Positions 1-6,592 are shown, counted from the first letter of the stretch. The stretch is 8,145 nucleotides of DNA from an uncultured Bacteroidales bacterium (GCA_937902805.1 CALEMB010000082.1:1-8145); one strand, 5' to 3'. Translations and numbers: made by a program. Notes: generated by a model from the letters alone, not told the origin.

Positions 1-1218
1 TTATCTCAGCCTACCGGAGTACACCTTCAAGGCTTCTTCGATGCATGTGATGGCGGCCTTGAGGTCGTTGATGCAGAGGCAATACGTGATACGAGCTTGG
101 TGGCGGCCCTTCTCCGGGTCGGCATAGAAGCCCGTGGCAGGAGCCAACATCACCGTGGCACCGTTGTAGCTAAAGTCGGTGAGCAGCCACTGGCAGAACT
201 TGTCGCTGTCGTCGATGGGCAGGTCAATGACCGTGTAGAAGGCGCCCTTAGGCATCGGGCAGAAGCAGCCCGGAATCTTGTTGATACCCTCGACGATGAC
301 GTTGCGGCGGGCAATGTACTCGTTATACACACCGTCAAAGTACGATTGTGGGGTGTTGACAGCAGCTTCAGCGAAAATCTGACCAAAGCTCGGCGGCGAG
401 AGACGGGCCTGAGCCAGACGCATGGCGATGGCGTAGACCTCACTGTTGCGGGTCACCAAACAACCTACACGGGCACCGCAAGCACTGTAACGCTTCGAGA
501 CCGAGTCGAACAGGATGGTGTTGCGCTCCAAACCATCAAGTTGCATCACACTGAAGTGCTTGTGACCGTCGTAGCAGAACTCACGATACACCTCGTCAGC
601 AAAAAGATAAAGGTCATACTTCTTGACCAGACCAGCCACCTTCAACAACTCCTCATGGGTGTAAAGATAACCCGTGGGGTTGTTGGGGTTACAAATCATG
701 ATGGCTTTGGTGCGAGGAGTGATCACTTTCTCGAACTCTTCAATAGGAGGCAGAGCAAAGCCGGTCCTGATGTCGCTGGGGATAGTGACAATCTTGGCAT
801 CGCATAGCTTGGCGAAGGTGTTATAGTTGGTGTAGTAAGGTTCCGGGATGATGATTTCGTCGCCAGGATTGAGGCACACTGTGAAAGCCATTTGCAAAGC
901 CTCGCTACCACCAGTAGTGACGATAATCTGGTTAGGAGTCACATCGATGCCATGACGATGGTAATAGTTGCAAAGGGCACGACGATACGTCGGAATGCCA
1001 GCTGAATGGCTGTATTCCAGCACGCCATGGGTGCCAGGAAGCTCGCGGGCGGTGTCGGCCAAGGCAGCGAGTGCGCCTTTAGGGGTCTCGATGTCGGGCT
1101 GGCCAATGTTAAGGTGATACACATGGACGCCGCGCTCTTTGGCAGCATCAGAAAAAGGAACGAGTTTACGGATTGCCGACTGCGGCAGTTCCATACCTTT
1201 TTTGGATATTTGTGGCAT
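1..1218 (-). CDS. PLP-dependent class I/II aminotransferase (aspartate aminotransferase family)
   Basis: This 405-residue protein belongs to fold-type I aminotransferases, cytoplasmic enzymes that move an amino group between an amino acid and a 2-oxo acid using pyridoxal phosphate. Visible family landmarks are the N-terminal HLNIGQPDI segment (residues 35-43), NPNNPTG (177-183), ADEVY (207-211), the Schiff-base lysine K242 in SVSKRYSACGARVG (239-252), and R376 in ARITYC, which should bind the substrate carboxylate. The gene is complete, with its stop codon at bases 1-3. An in-frame ATG at 1245 would add nine residues, but it lies inside the terminator hairpin of the upstream gene. The start at 1218, giving MPQISKKG, matches how I recall Bacteroidales homologues beginning. 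There is no Shine-Dalgarno sequence. The DUF1573 gene lies 76 bases upstream. No promoter of its own is visible, so it may depend on terminator read-through. Substrate specificity cannot be assigned; aspartate is the default guess. Confidence 0.93.
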   Translation of the reverse strand: MPQISKKGMELPQSAIRKLVPFSDAAKERGVHVYHLNIGQPDIETPKGALAALADTARELPGTHGVLEYSHSAGIPTYRRALCNYYHRHGIDVTPNQIIVTTGGSEALQMAFTVCLNPGDEIIIPEPYYTNYNTFAKLCDAKIVTIPSDIRTGFALPPIEEFEKVITPRTKAIMICNPNNPTGYLYTHEELLKVAGLVKKYDLYLFADEVYREFCYDGHKHFSVMQLDGLERNTILFDSVSKRYSACGARVGCLVTRNSEVYAIAMRLAQARLSPPSFGQIFAEAAVNTPQSYFDGVYNEYIARRNVIVEGINKIPGCFCPMPKGAFYTVIDLPIDDSDKFCQWLLTDFSYNGATVMLAPATGFYADPEKGRHQARITYCLCINDLKAAITCIEEALKVYSGRLR

Positions 1219-1235
1219 AAAGGTTTGATTTGAAC

Positions 1236-1266
1236 AAAAAGCCATCTAACGCTACATTAGACGGCT
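1236..1266 (-). terminator. Rho-independent terminator (possible attenuator) after the DUF1573 gene
   Basis: Read on the minus strand, a 12-bp stem (arms 1266-1255 and 1251-1240) closes a 3-base loop and is followed at once by five T residues (1240-1236). Two of the twelve pairs are G-U wobbles on this strand. On the plus strand they become A-C mismatches, so the hairpin is best formed in minus-strand RNA. It lies between the DUF1573 stop codon and the aminotransferase start at 1218. It therefore either ends the upstream transcript or meters read-through into the aminotransferase. The T run is short, so termination may be incomplete. Confidence 0.75.
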
Positions 1267-1294
1267 ATTTGGTTGGATTATTTATTGATATGAT

Positions 1295-1753
1295 TTACTG
1301 ATTGTTGACAGGTGAGCCACCGCCGAAATCATCTTTCTTCTCGGGCATGGCCTCGGTGGGCTGCTCAAGCACGCGACCCTTGATGCGCAACACCACAGAC
1401 GGTTCGTTGAGGGCGTTTGAAGTCACAGTGACGGTTTTATTGATGTTACCCACACGGTTGGTTCTGTAAGTCACCTTGATGACTTCCGACTCACCAGGAA
1501 GGATGGGTTCCTTGGGCCATGAGGGAATGGTGCAGCCGCAGCTTGACTTAGGTTTTTGCACCAGCAGAGGTTCGTTGCCGGTATTGGTGAAACGGAATTC
1601 GCATTCGCCATTGCCGTTGTAGGGCACATCACCGTAGTCGTGCACGAGTTTTTCGAATTCAATTTGAGGTCCGTTCTGAACCTTTGCGTCTTGGGCCTTG
1701 GCAACTCCAGCAAAAAGGAGCATAATACCAAGCAGATAAATCACTTTCTTCAT
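1295..1753 (-). CDS. Secreted DUF1573 domain protein
   Basis: The protein has 152 residues. It starts with a classical signal peptide: positive MKK, a hydrophobic stretch at residues 4-17, and a likely signal peptidase I site after AKA at 20, before Q21. The mature part is one DUF1573 domain (about residues 31-128), with HDYGDV (38-43), FRFTNTGNEPL (53-63), SSCGCTIPSWPKEPILPGES (70-89) and the VTYRTN...K.VTVTSN strand pattern (94-113). This is an immunoglobulin-like beta-sandwich family common in exported Bacteroidota proteins. Its biochemical role is unknown to me. A short acidic, Gly/Pro-rich tail follows (about 130-152). There is no lipobox cysteine, so it is probably periplasmic or secreted rather than a lipoprotein. 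It has its own promoter upstream and a hairpin terminator downstream. The start at 1753 is fixed by the signal peptide. Confidence 0.93.
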   Translation of the reverse strand: MKKVIYLLGIMLLFAGVAKAQDAKVQNGPQIEFEKLVHDYGDVPYNGNGECEFRFTNTGNEPLLVQKPKSSCGCTIPSWPKEPILPGESEVIKVTYRTNRVGNINKTVTVTSNALNEPSVVLRIKGRVLEQPTEAMPEKKDDFGGGSPVNNQ

Positions 1754-1776
1754 TGCTTATTGATTTAAATTTGTGG

Positions 1777-1810
1777 CAAAATTAGTAATTATTATTGTTC
1801 GTTGTTCAAA
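1777..1810 (-). promoter_or_regulatory. Predicted Bacteroidota-type promoter of the DUF1573 gene
   Basis: On the minus strand the box TAATTTTG (1784-1777) matches the Bacteroidota -7 consensus TAnnTTTG exactly. A TTTG (1810-1807) lies upstream as a candidate -33 element. The 22-base gap is slightly longer than the usual 19-20, so the -33 call is weaker than the -7 call. Transcription would begin near 1770, leaving a leader of about 17 bases before the ATG at 1753. Confidence 0.6.
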
Positions 1811-1856
1811 TCTTTCAATTTTTCAAACATTTTTTACGTATTTCAAAAACCGTACC

Positions 1857-1897
1857 AAAAAAAAGTCCTCCGAGAAAAATTTCTCAGAGGACTTTTT
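1857..1897 (-). terminator. hppA: Rho-independent terminator of hppA
   Basis: A long near-perfect hairpin lies 18 bases past the hppA stop codon. The outer stem AGTCCTC/GAGGACT (1864-1870 with 1887-1893) is extended by an A/T stretch on its outside. It is separated by one C-A mismatch from the inner stem GAGAA/TTCTC (1872-1876 with 1881-1885), which has a 4-base loop. On the minus strand it is followed by eight T residues (1864-1857), as expected for an intrinsic terminator. The plus strand also has a five-T run, so it could act in both directions, but no plus-strand gene arrives here. Confidence 0.9.
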
Positions 1898-1914
1898 GTC
1901 AATGCTAAAACTGC

Positions 1915-4149
1915 TTACAGCAGGTGGCAGGTGACCGTCAAACCGGCCATCACGATGCTCACCATGCTCATCAGCTTGATGAGGATGTTCAGCGAAGGAC
2001 CTGACGTATCCTTGAACGGGTCACCGACGGTGTCGCCAACGACGGTAGCCTTGTGGTTGTCAGAACCCTTGCCGCCGAAGTTACCTTCTTCAACATATTT
2101 CTTGGCATTGTCCCAAGCACCGCCCGAGTTGGCCATGAAGACAGCCAGGACGAAGCCTGTGCTCAAGCCACCGATGAGGAGGCCGAGAACACCAGGAACA
2201 CCCAAAATGACACCCGTCAAAATCGGGACGAGGATGGCGAGGATGGAAGGCACCAACATTTCGTGTTGGGCACCCTTCGTCGAGATAGCCACGCAACGCT
2301 CGTAGTCGGGTTCAGCCTTACCCTCAAGGATACCTTGGATGGTGCTGAACTGACGGCGGACTTCCTCCACCATCTTCTGAGCTGCACGACCAACAGCGTT
2401 CATCGTCATACCGCAGAACACAAAGGCCATCATGGCACCGATGAAAATACCGACAAGGACAACGGGGTTCATCAGGTTGACGTTGTAGTAGTTCATGAAG
2501 TTAATCAGAGAAGCCTGGGCGGTGTTAACCACATCATCACCGATGGTCAGCGTGGTTTGACCGACACGAATCAAGGCAATCTTGATTTCTTCAACGTAGG
2601 ATGCCAACAGGGCCAGAGCTGTCAAAGCGGCAGAACCGATGGCGAAGCCCTTACCCGTGGCGGCGGTGGTGTTGCCGAGAGCATCGAGGGCGTCGGTGCG
2701 CTTACGCACTTCGGGTTCGAGGCCGCTCATTTCAGCGTTACCACCTGCGTTGTCAGCGATGGGACCGTAAGCGTCAGTAGCCAGGGTGATACCCAGCGTT
2801 GACAGCATACCCACAGCAGCGATGCCAATGCCATAAAGACCTCTTGAGAGGTTCACGGCATTAAATTCAATATGGAAGCCATTGGCGCACATGTAAGCCA
2901 GCACGATGGCCACACCCACGGTGACAACCGGGATGGCCGTTGAAAGCATGCCGAGACCCAAGCCAGAGATGATGACAGTGGCAGGACCCGTCTTCGAGCT
3001 TTCGGCCACCTTTTGCGTAGGCTTGTAGCTCTGTGAAGTGTAATATTCAGTGGCTTTACCGATGATGACACCAGCCAGCAAGCCGACCACCACCGAAAGT
3101 GAGGTCTGCCACCACATGTTGGCATAGTCGCCAGTTTCTTTACCAAAGAGGAAATACATGATACCGAAGGTTGCAACGGCAATCAAGCAGGCGGCAGTGT
3201 TGGTGCCACGGCTCAAAGCGCCCAGAAGTTCTTTCATGCCAGCATTTTCCTTGGTGCGGACCATGAAGATACCAATCAAGGAAAGGAGCACGCCCACAGC
3301 GGCAATCAGCATGGGAGCGAACACGGCTTTCATCTGCATGCCTTCAACAGCGGAGGTAGCGAAAGCGGAAGCACCCAAGGCCATCGTGGCGAGGATGGAG
3401 CCAGCGTAGGACTCGTAAAGGTCAGCACCCATACCAGCAACGTCACCGACGTTGTCACCAACGTTATCGGCGATGGTGGCGGGGTTGCGCGGGTCGTCCT
3501 CAGGAATGTTGTACTCGGTCTTACCGACGAGGTCGGCACCGACGTCAGCAGCTTTGGTGTAGATACCGCCACCCACACGAGCGAACAGAGCCTGAGTGGA
3601 AGCACCCATACCGAAGGTCAGCATGGTGGTGGTGATGGTAATCAGGTCTTTCTCAGCGCCGACGGCTTCAAGCAAACCAGTGCCATTCAACACGAGGAAC
3701 CATACGGAAACGTCCAGCAGGGCGAGGCCCACCACGACGAGACCCATGACAGCACCCGAGCGGAAAGCCACTTGCAAGCCGCTGTTGAGCGACTTTCTGG
3801 CAGCATTAGCCGTACGTGCCGAGGCGTAGGTGGCCGTCTTCATGCCGAAGAAGCCAGCCAAGCCCGAGAAGAAACCGCCCGTGAGGAATGCGAACCACAC
3901 GACGCCGTTCTGCAATTTGAAGTAAGCCATGATGCCGAAAATGGCGGCCAAGACGATGAACACAATGATCACCACCTTGTACTGTTGCTTCAGGTAAGCC
4001 ATAGCTCCCTTGCGCACGTAAGCAGCAATTTTCTTCATCAAGTCAGTACCTTCGTCCTCTTTCATCATCTGCTTGTAGAAGATGAAAGCAAATGTCAGCG
4101 CCAAAACTGAGGCTGCCAACACGATGTAAACAATACTGTTGCTAATCAT
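1915..4149 (-). CDS. hppA: K+-dependent membrane pyrophosphatase, probable Na+,H+-pumping type
   Basis: This 744-residue inner-membrane enzyme hydrolyses pyrophosphate and uses the energy to export cations. The length and hydrophobic profile fit the usual 16 transmembrane helices. The catalytic site is intact: K199, D202, D206, K210 and E212 in YTKAADVGADLVGKTE (197-212), D232 and D236 in GDNVGDVAG (231-239), D680 and K683 in GGAWDNAK (676-683), and the C-terminal GDTVGDPFKDTSGPS motif (705-719). The potassium-site residue is A496 in GNTTAATGKG; K+-independent enzymes have lysine there. The gate glutamate is E246 (DLYES), the position used by Na+-type pumps, while the plant H+-pump position (250) is glycine. 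T90, F94, D146 and M176 match the four residues I recall as the Na+,H+-PPase signature in Bacteroides vulgatus numbering. The gene stands alone, with its own promoter and a strong terminator. Confidence 0.97.
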   Translation of the reverse strand: MISNSIVYIVLAASVLALTFAFIFYKQMMKEDEGTDLMKKIAAYVRKGAMAYLKQQYKVVIIVFIVLAAIFGIMAYFKLQNGVVWFAFLTGGFFSGLAGFFGMKTATYASARTANAARKSLNSGLQVAFRSGAVMGLVVVGLALLDVSVWFLVLNGTGLLEAVGAEKDLITITTTMLTFGMGASTQALFARVGGGIYTKAADVGADLVGKTEYNIPEDDPRNPATIADNVGDNVGDVAGMGADLYESYAGSILATMALGASAFATSAVEGMQMKAVFAPMLIAAVGVLLSLIGIFMVRTKENAGMKELLGALSRGTNTAACLIAVATFGIMYFLFGKETGDYANMWWQTSLSVVVGLLAGVIIGKATEYYTSQSYKPTQKVAESSKTGPATVIISGLGLGMLSTAIPVVTVGVAIVLAYMCANGFHIEFNAVNLSRGLYGIGIAAVGMLSTLGITLATDAYGPIADNAGGNAEMSGLEPEVRKRTDALDALGNTTAATGKGFAIGSAALTALALLASYVEEIKIALIRVGQTTLTIGDDVVNTAQASLINFMNYYNVNLMNPVVLVGIFIGAMMAFVFCGMTMNAVGRAAQKMVEEVRRQFSTIQGILEGKAEPDYERCVAISTKGAQHEMLVPSILAILVPILTGVILGVPGVLGLLIGGLSTGFVLAVFMANSGGAWDNAKKYVEEGNFGGKGSDNHKATVVGDTVGDPFKDTSGPSLNILIKLMSMVSIVMAGLTVTCHLL

Positions 4150-4205
4150 AAGATTGATATTAAGTTAAACATTGTTTCAAGCAAAATCAATGTATTTTGA
4201 GGGGA

Positions 4206-4237
4206 CAAAAATAAGGACAAAATGAATTGAAATGAAA
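4206..4237 (-). promoter_or_regulatory. hppA: Predicted promoter of hppA
   Basis: On the minus strand TATTTTTG (4213-4206) matches the -7 consensus TAnnTTTG. The base run 20 bases upstream is TTTC (4237-4234), only three of four for the -33 TTTG. Transcription would start near 4199, giving a leader of about 50 bases. The 13 bases GTCCTTATTTTTG ending in this box recur exactly in the divergent promoter at 4293-4305. Confidence 0.5.
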
Positions 4238-4273
4238 TTTTTTTGCATAGAAATTTTCATTGATGCAACTTTT

Positions 4274-4305
4274 TTTGTCCATTTCCCAAAAAGTCCTTAT
4301 TTTTG
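4274..4305 (+). promoter_or_regulatory. Predicted promoter of the nuclease-nupG-thyA-folA cluster
   Basis: A -33 element TTTG (4274-4277) and a -7 element TATTTTTG (4298-4305) are separated by exactly 20 bases, a full match to the Bacteroidota housekeeping promoter pattern. Transcription would start near 4312, leaving an 88-base leader before the ATG at 4401. I see no strong hairpin or riboswitch in that leader. Confidence 0.7.
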
Positions 4306-4400
4306 ACGATTGAAGGAAGTAGGTTTTAATCTGAAATAGAAACTTAATAATCAGTTTTTTAGCGACTCATAACCTGTTTTTCATCCTAAATCGAGCAGCT

Positions 4401-4985
4401 ATGAACAAAGTCAATTTGGAAATTGTAGGTCTGACTTACAGCGAATCCTCGACAGGAGCCTATGTCTTGATCTTGGGCGACAAACTCTCACAACGTCGTC
4501 TGCCCATCGTCATAGGCAGCGCGGAAGCCGAGTCGATTGCCGTAGGTATTGAGAAGCACCGCAACGGCAGGCCTCATACACACGACCTCTTTTTGAGGTT
4601 CGCCAAGGAGTTTGGGGTCGAGGTCATGGAAGTGGTGATTAACCGTTTCCGTGACGGTGTGTACTATGCCATGCTGGTGTGCAAGCAGGGCGACGACCTC
4701 ACGATGGTTGACGCACGCCCCTCTGATGCTATCGCCATCGCTGTGCGTGCGGGCTGCGAGATTTATGCTTACGAGGCTGTGATGGAAGAAGCTGGCATCA
4801 TCATGGAAGACATGGACAAGCCAACTGCCAATGACGAAGGAGGCCATATTAATAAGGTAGACGCGTCCGCTAGCCTCAACTTGCTCAACATGGAAGCGTT
4901 GGAAGAGCTGCTCCAAGAAGCCATCGACAATGAAGACTATGAAAAGGCGGCGAAGATTAGGGATGAAATCAATAGTAGAGTTTAG
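4401..4985 (+). CDS. Bifunctional nuclease family protein (BFN/DUF151 domain plus UVR motif)
   Basis: The protein has 194 residues. Residues 1 to about 140 form a BFN (DUF151) domain, recognisable from LPIVIGSAEAESIA (34-47), the HDLFLRFAKEFG segment (61-72), FRDGVYYAML (83-92) and ARPSDAIAIAVR (105-116). After a linker, residues 165-192 form a UVR motif (EALEELLQEAIDNEDYEKAA.IRDEI), the short helical hairpin that UvrB and UvrC use for protein contacts. Plant BFN proteins have been reported to cut RNA and DNA; the bacterial role is poorly defined, so nuclease activity here is family inference. The architecture is common in Bacteroidota. There is no signal peptide, so it should be cytoplasmic. 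It is the first gene of the plus-strand cluster, behind a good promoter. Its last two codons and the stop coincide with the first unit of the heptamer tract that fills the gap downstream. Confidence 0.93.
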   Translation: MNKVNLEIVGLTYSESSTGAYVLILGDKLSQRRLPIVIGSAEAESIAVGIEKHRNGRPHTHDLFLRFAKEFGVEVMEVVINRFRDGVYYAMLVCKQGDDLTMVDARPSDAIAIAVRAGCEIYAYEAVMEEAGIIMEDMDKPTANDEGGHINKVDASASLNLLNMEALEELLQEAIDNEDYEKAAKIRDEINSRV

Positions 4986-5033
4986 AGTTGAGAGTTAGGA
5001 GGTAATAGTTAGGAGGTAGGAAGTATGAGGTAT

Positions 5034-5098
5034 GAGGTTGTCGCTTCGCGTCATTGCGAGGAACGAAGCAATCCAGAGTTTGGAGGTAGGAAGTAGGA
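5034..5098 (+). repeat. 65-bp exact direct repeat, copy 1
   Basis: This copy is identical to 5125-5189, with a 91-bp period (13 x 7). It consists of six flanking bases, the 35-bp GC-rich core (5040-5074), and 24 bases of heptamers. The core can fold as CTTCGC-GTCATT-GCGAGG (5044-5061), or pair GCTTCG (5043-5048) with CGAAGC (5064-5069). Its GTCATTGCGAGGAACGAAGC stretch resembles dispersed palindromic repeats I recall from unrelated bacterial genomes; I cannot check that here. Confidence 0.95.
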
Positions 5099-5124
5099 GG
5101 TATGAGGTAGGAGGTATGAGGTAG

Positions 5125-5189
5125 GAGGTTGTCGCTTCGCGTCATTGCGAGGAACGAAGCAATCCAGAGTTTGGAGGTAGGAAGTAGGA
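5125..5189 (+). repeat. 65-bp exact direct repeat, copy 2
   Basis: This is identical over all 65 bases to 5034-5098. The core of this copy is 5131-5165. The 26 bases between the copies (5099-5124) are heptamers only and include part of an exact 14-bp tandem duplication (5096-5109 and 5110-5123). The arrangement suggests a recent 91-bp segmental duplication, not two independent insertions. Confidence 0.95.
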
Positions 5190-5250
5190 AGTAGGAGGTA
5201 TGAGGTATGAGGTAAGGAGAATGCAGAATGATGAATGATGAATGATGAAT

Positions 5251-5298
5251 CTTTAAATCTTGAAATCTTAAATCTTTGAATTTTTAAATCTTTAAATC
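5251..5298 (+). repeat. Degenerate 8-bp A/T-rich tandem array
   Basis: Six head-to-tail variants of CTTTAAAT occupy 5251-5297 (the third has lost one base), ending in a final C at 5298. The array lies directly between the heptamer tract and the nupG start, so it forms the immediate leader of nupG. AATCTTTG at 5271-5278 matches the -7 consensus at seven of eight positions but has no TTTG at the right distance. Confidence 0.75.
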
Positions 5299-5305
5299 AA
5301 AAATA

Positions 5306-6586
5306 ATGAAAGCAATCAAATTCAGGCTTATCGTGATGAACTTCCTCATCTTTGCGGTGTGGGGAGCTTATCTTTGTTCTTTGGGCATCTATCTTGGCCG
5401 CGTCGGCATGGGTGTCCACATCGGAAGGTTTTTTGCCATCCAAGGTATCGTATCCCTTTTCATGCCTGCTTTGATGGGCATCGTGGCAGACCGCTGGATT
5501 CCCGCACAAAAGCTGCTCGGTATCTGTCATTTCCTTGCCGCCGTCTTCATGGCCTTGGCGGGTTACATGGGTATGAAATACGGCAATGCCATCACTTTCC
5601 ATCGGTTATTCCCGTTCTACGCACTCAGCGTGGCGTTCTTCATGCCGACCATTGCCTTAGGCAACTCGGTGTCGTACAACGCCTTGAACCAAGCCGGCCT
5701 CGACACAGTGAAGGCCTTCCCTCCTATCCGCGTGTTCGGCACCATCGGTTTCATCCTTTCCATGTGGATCGTCAACTTCACTGGATTTAAGGATGGCTAC
5801 CAGCAGTTGTTTGTTTCGGCGGCTTGGGGCCTTATCCTGGCTGTTTATTCATTTACCTTGCCCAACTGCCCCGTCAACAAGAACGTGGAGAGCAAGTCGT
5901 TCGTCGACACCCTCGGCTTGCGCGCTTTCTCATTGTTCAAGGACGCGAAGATGTGCGTGTTCTTCATCTTCTCGTTCCTTTTGGGCATGTGCTTGCAGGT
6001 GACCAACGGCTTCGCCACCCCCTATCTTGACGACTTCGGCAAGATTCCGGAGTATGCCAACGCTTTTGCGGTGAAGCACAACGTGTTCCTGTCGTCCATC
6101 TCGCAGATTTCCGAGACGCTGTGCATCCTGCTCATCCCGTTCTTCCTGAAGAAGTATGGCATCAAGAAAGTGATGCTTATCGCCTTTGTGGCCTGGGCTT
6201 TGCGTTTCTTCTTCCTCGGTGCGGGAAGTCCCACGGGTTTCGGTCTCGTCCTGCTGATTCTCTCCATGATCGTCTACGGCGTGGCCTTCGATTTCTTCAA
6301 TATCAGCGGCTCGCTCTTCGTCGACCAAAACACTGACGTCAGCATCCGCAGCAGTGCCCAAGGTGTGTTTATGATGATGACCAACGGACTCGGTGCCACC
6401 ATCGGTTCGTTGTGCGCCCAAGCCGTGGTGAACCGTTTGGTCTACGAGCCTTCTGCCGCCGACCCGAGCTTCAACCTGATGGGTGGCTGGTCATCGGCTT
6501 GGTATGTGTTTGCAGCCTTTGCTTTGGTGGTGGGCATCTTGTTTGCGGTTTTGTTCAAATATAAACACACTCCCGAGCAAAACTAA
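5306..6586 (+). CDS. nupG: Nucleoside:H+ symporter, NupG/XapB family (MFS)
   Basis: This 426-residue inner-membrane carrier fits the nucleoside:H+ symporter branch of the major facilitator superfamily, which imports nucleosides with protons. The hydrophobicity suggests 12 helices, with a polar central loop around residues 186-213, matching the roughly 420-residue length of E. coli NupG. Supporting segments are FAVWGAYLCSLGIYL (16-30), GIVADRWIPAQKLLG (58-72) for the first inter-repeat loop, PPIRVFGTIGFI (139-150), and YGVAFDFFNISGSLFVD (324-340) in the C-terminal half. The ATG at 5306 begins a short KAIKFRL lead followed by helix 1. No Shine-Dalgarno sequence is present, but the leader is A-rich (AAAAATA). 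It stands 40 bases before thyA, and a role in feeding nucleosides to a dTMP pathway makes sense. Specificity for particular nucleosides cannot be read from the sequence. Confidence 0.9.
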   Translation: MKAIKFRLIVMNFLIFAVWGAYLCSLGIYLGRVGMGVHIGRFFAIQGIVSLFMPALMGIVADRWIPAQKLLGICHFLAAVFMALAGYMGMKYGNAITFHRLFPFYALSVAFFMPTIALGNSVSYNALNQAGLDTVKAFPPIRVFGTIGFILSMWIVNFTGFKDGYQQLFVSAAWGLILAVYSFTLPNCPVNKNVESKSFVDTLGLRAFSLFKDAKMCVFFIFSFLLGMCLQVTNGFATPYLDDFGKIPEYANAFAVKHNVFLSSISQISETLCILLIPFFLKKYGIKKVMLIAFVAWALRFFFLGAGSPTGFGLVLLILSMIVYGVAFDFFNISGSLFVDQNTDVSIRSSAQGVFMMMTNGLGATIGSLCAQAVVNRLVYEPSAADPSFNLMGGWSSAWYVFAAFALVVGILFAVLFKYKHTPEQN

Positions 6587-6592
6587 TCCCTC

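Larger units (their letters stand above)
4977..5249 (+). repeat. Heptameric repeat tract (39 units of 7 bp, two of its stretches being 35-bp cores)
   Basis: From 4977 to 5249 the sequence divides without slippage into 39 blocks of seven bases. Twenty-nine blocks are recognisable variants of an NGAGGTA-type heptamer: GGAGGTA, TGAGGTA, GGAAGTA, AGAGTTA and AGAGTTT, changing to TGATGAA at the right end. The other ten are two 35-bp cores (5040-5074 and 5131-5165), each five units long, so phase is kept across them. The tract fills most of the 320-bp gap between the nuclease and nupG genes and holds no gene. It resembles, in kind only, the short tandemly repeated heptamers (STRR) of heterocystous cyanobacteria. 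Confidence 0.9.

Noticed and set aside
97..807. A 236-codon open frame on the plus strand opposite the aminotransferase gene
   Set aside because: It is antisense to a gene with intact catalytic motifs, and its product shows no recognisable domain and a composition typical of a reverse-frame shadow.
2053..2802. A 249-codon open frame on the plus strand within hppA
   Set aside because: The hppA frame is fully conserved with all active-site residues. The opposite frame reads as His/Asp/Thr-rich low-complexity sequence without a family match, so it is a shadow.
4977..5249. A CRISPR array
   Set aside because: The long repeat occurs only twice, the sequence between copies is itself tandem heptamers and not unique spacers, and no cas gene is present.
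5271..5278. A separate nupG promoter with box AATCTTTG
   Set aside because: It misses the first consensus base, has no TTTG 19-20 bases upstream, and lies in a repeat that produces similar strings by chance.
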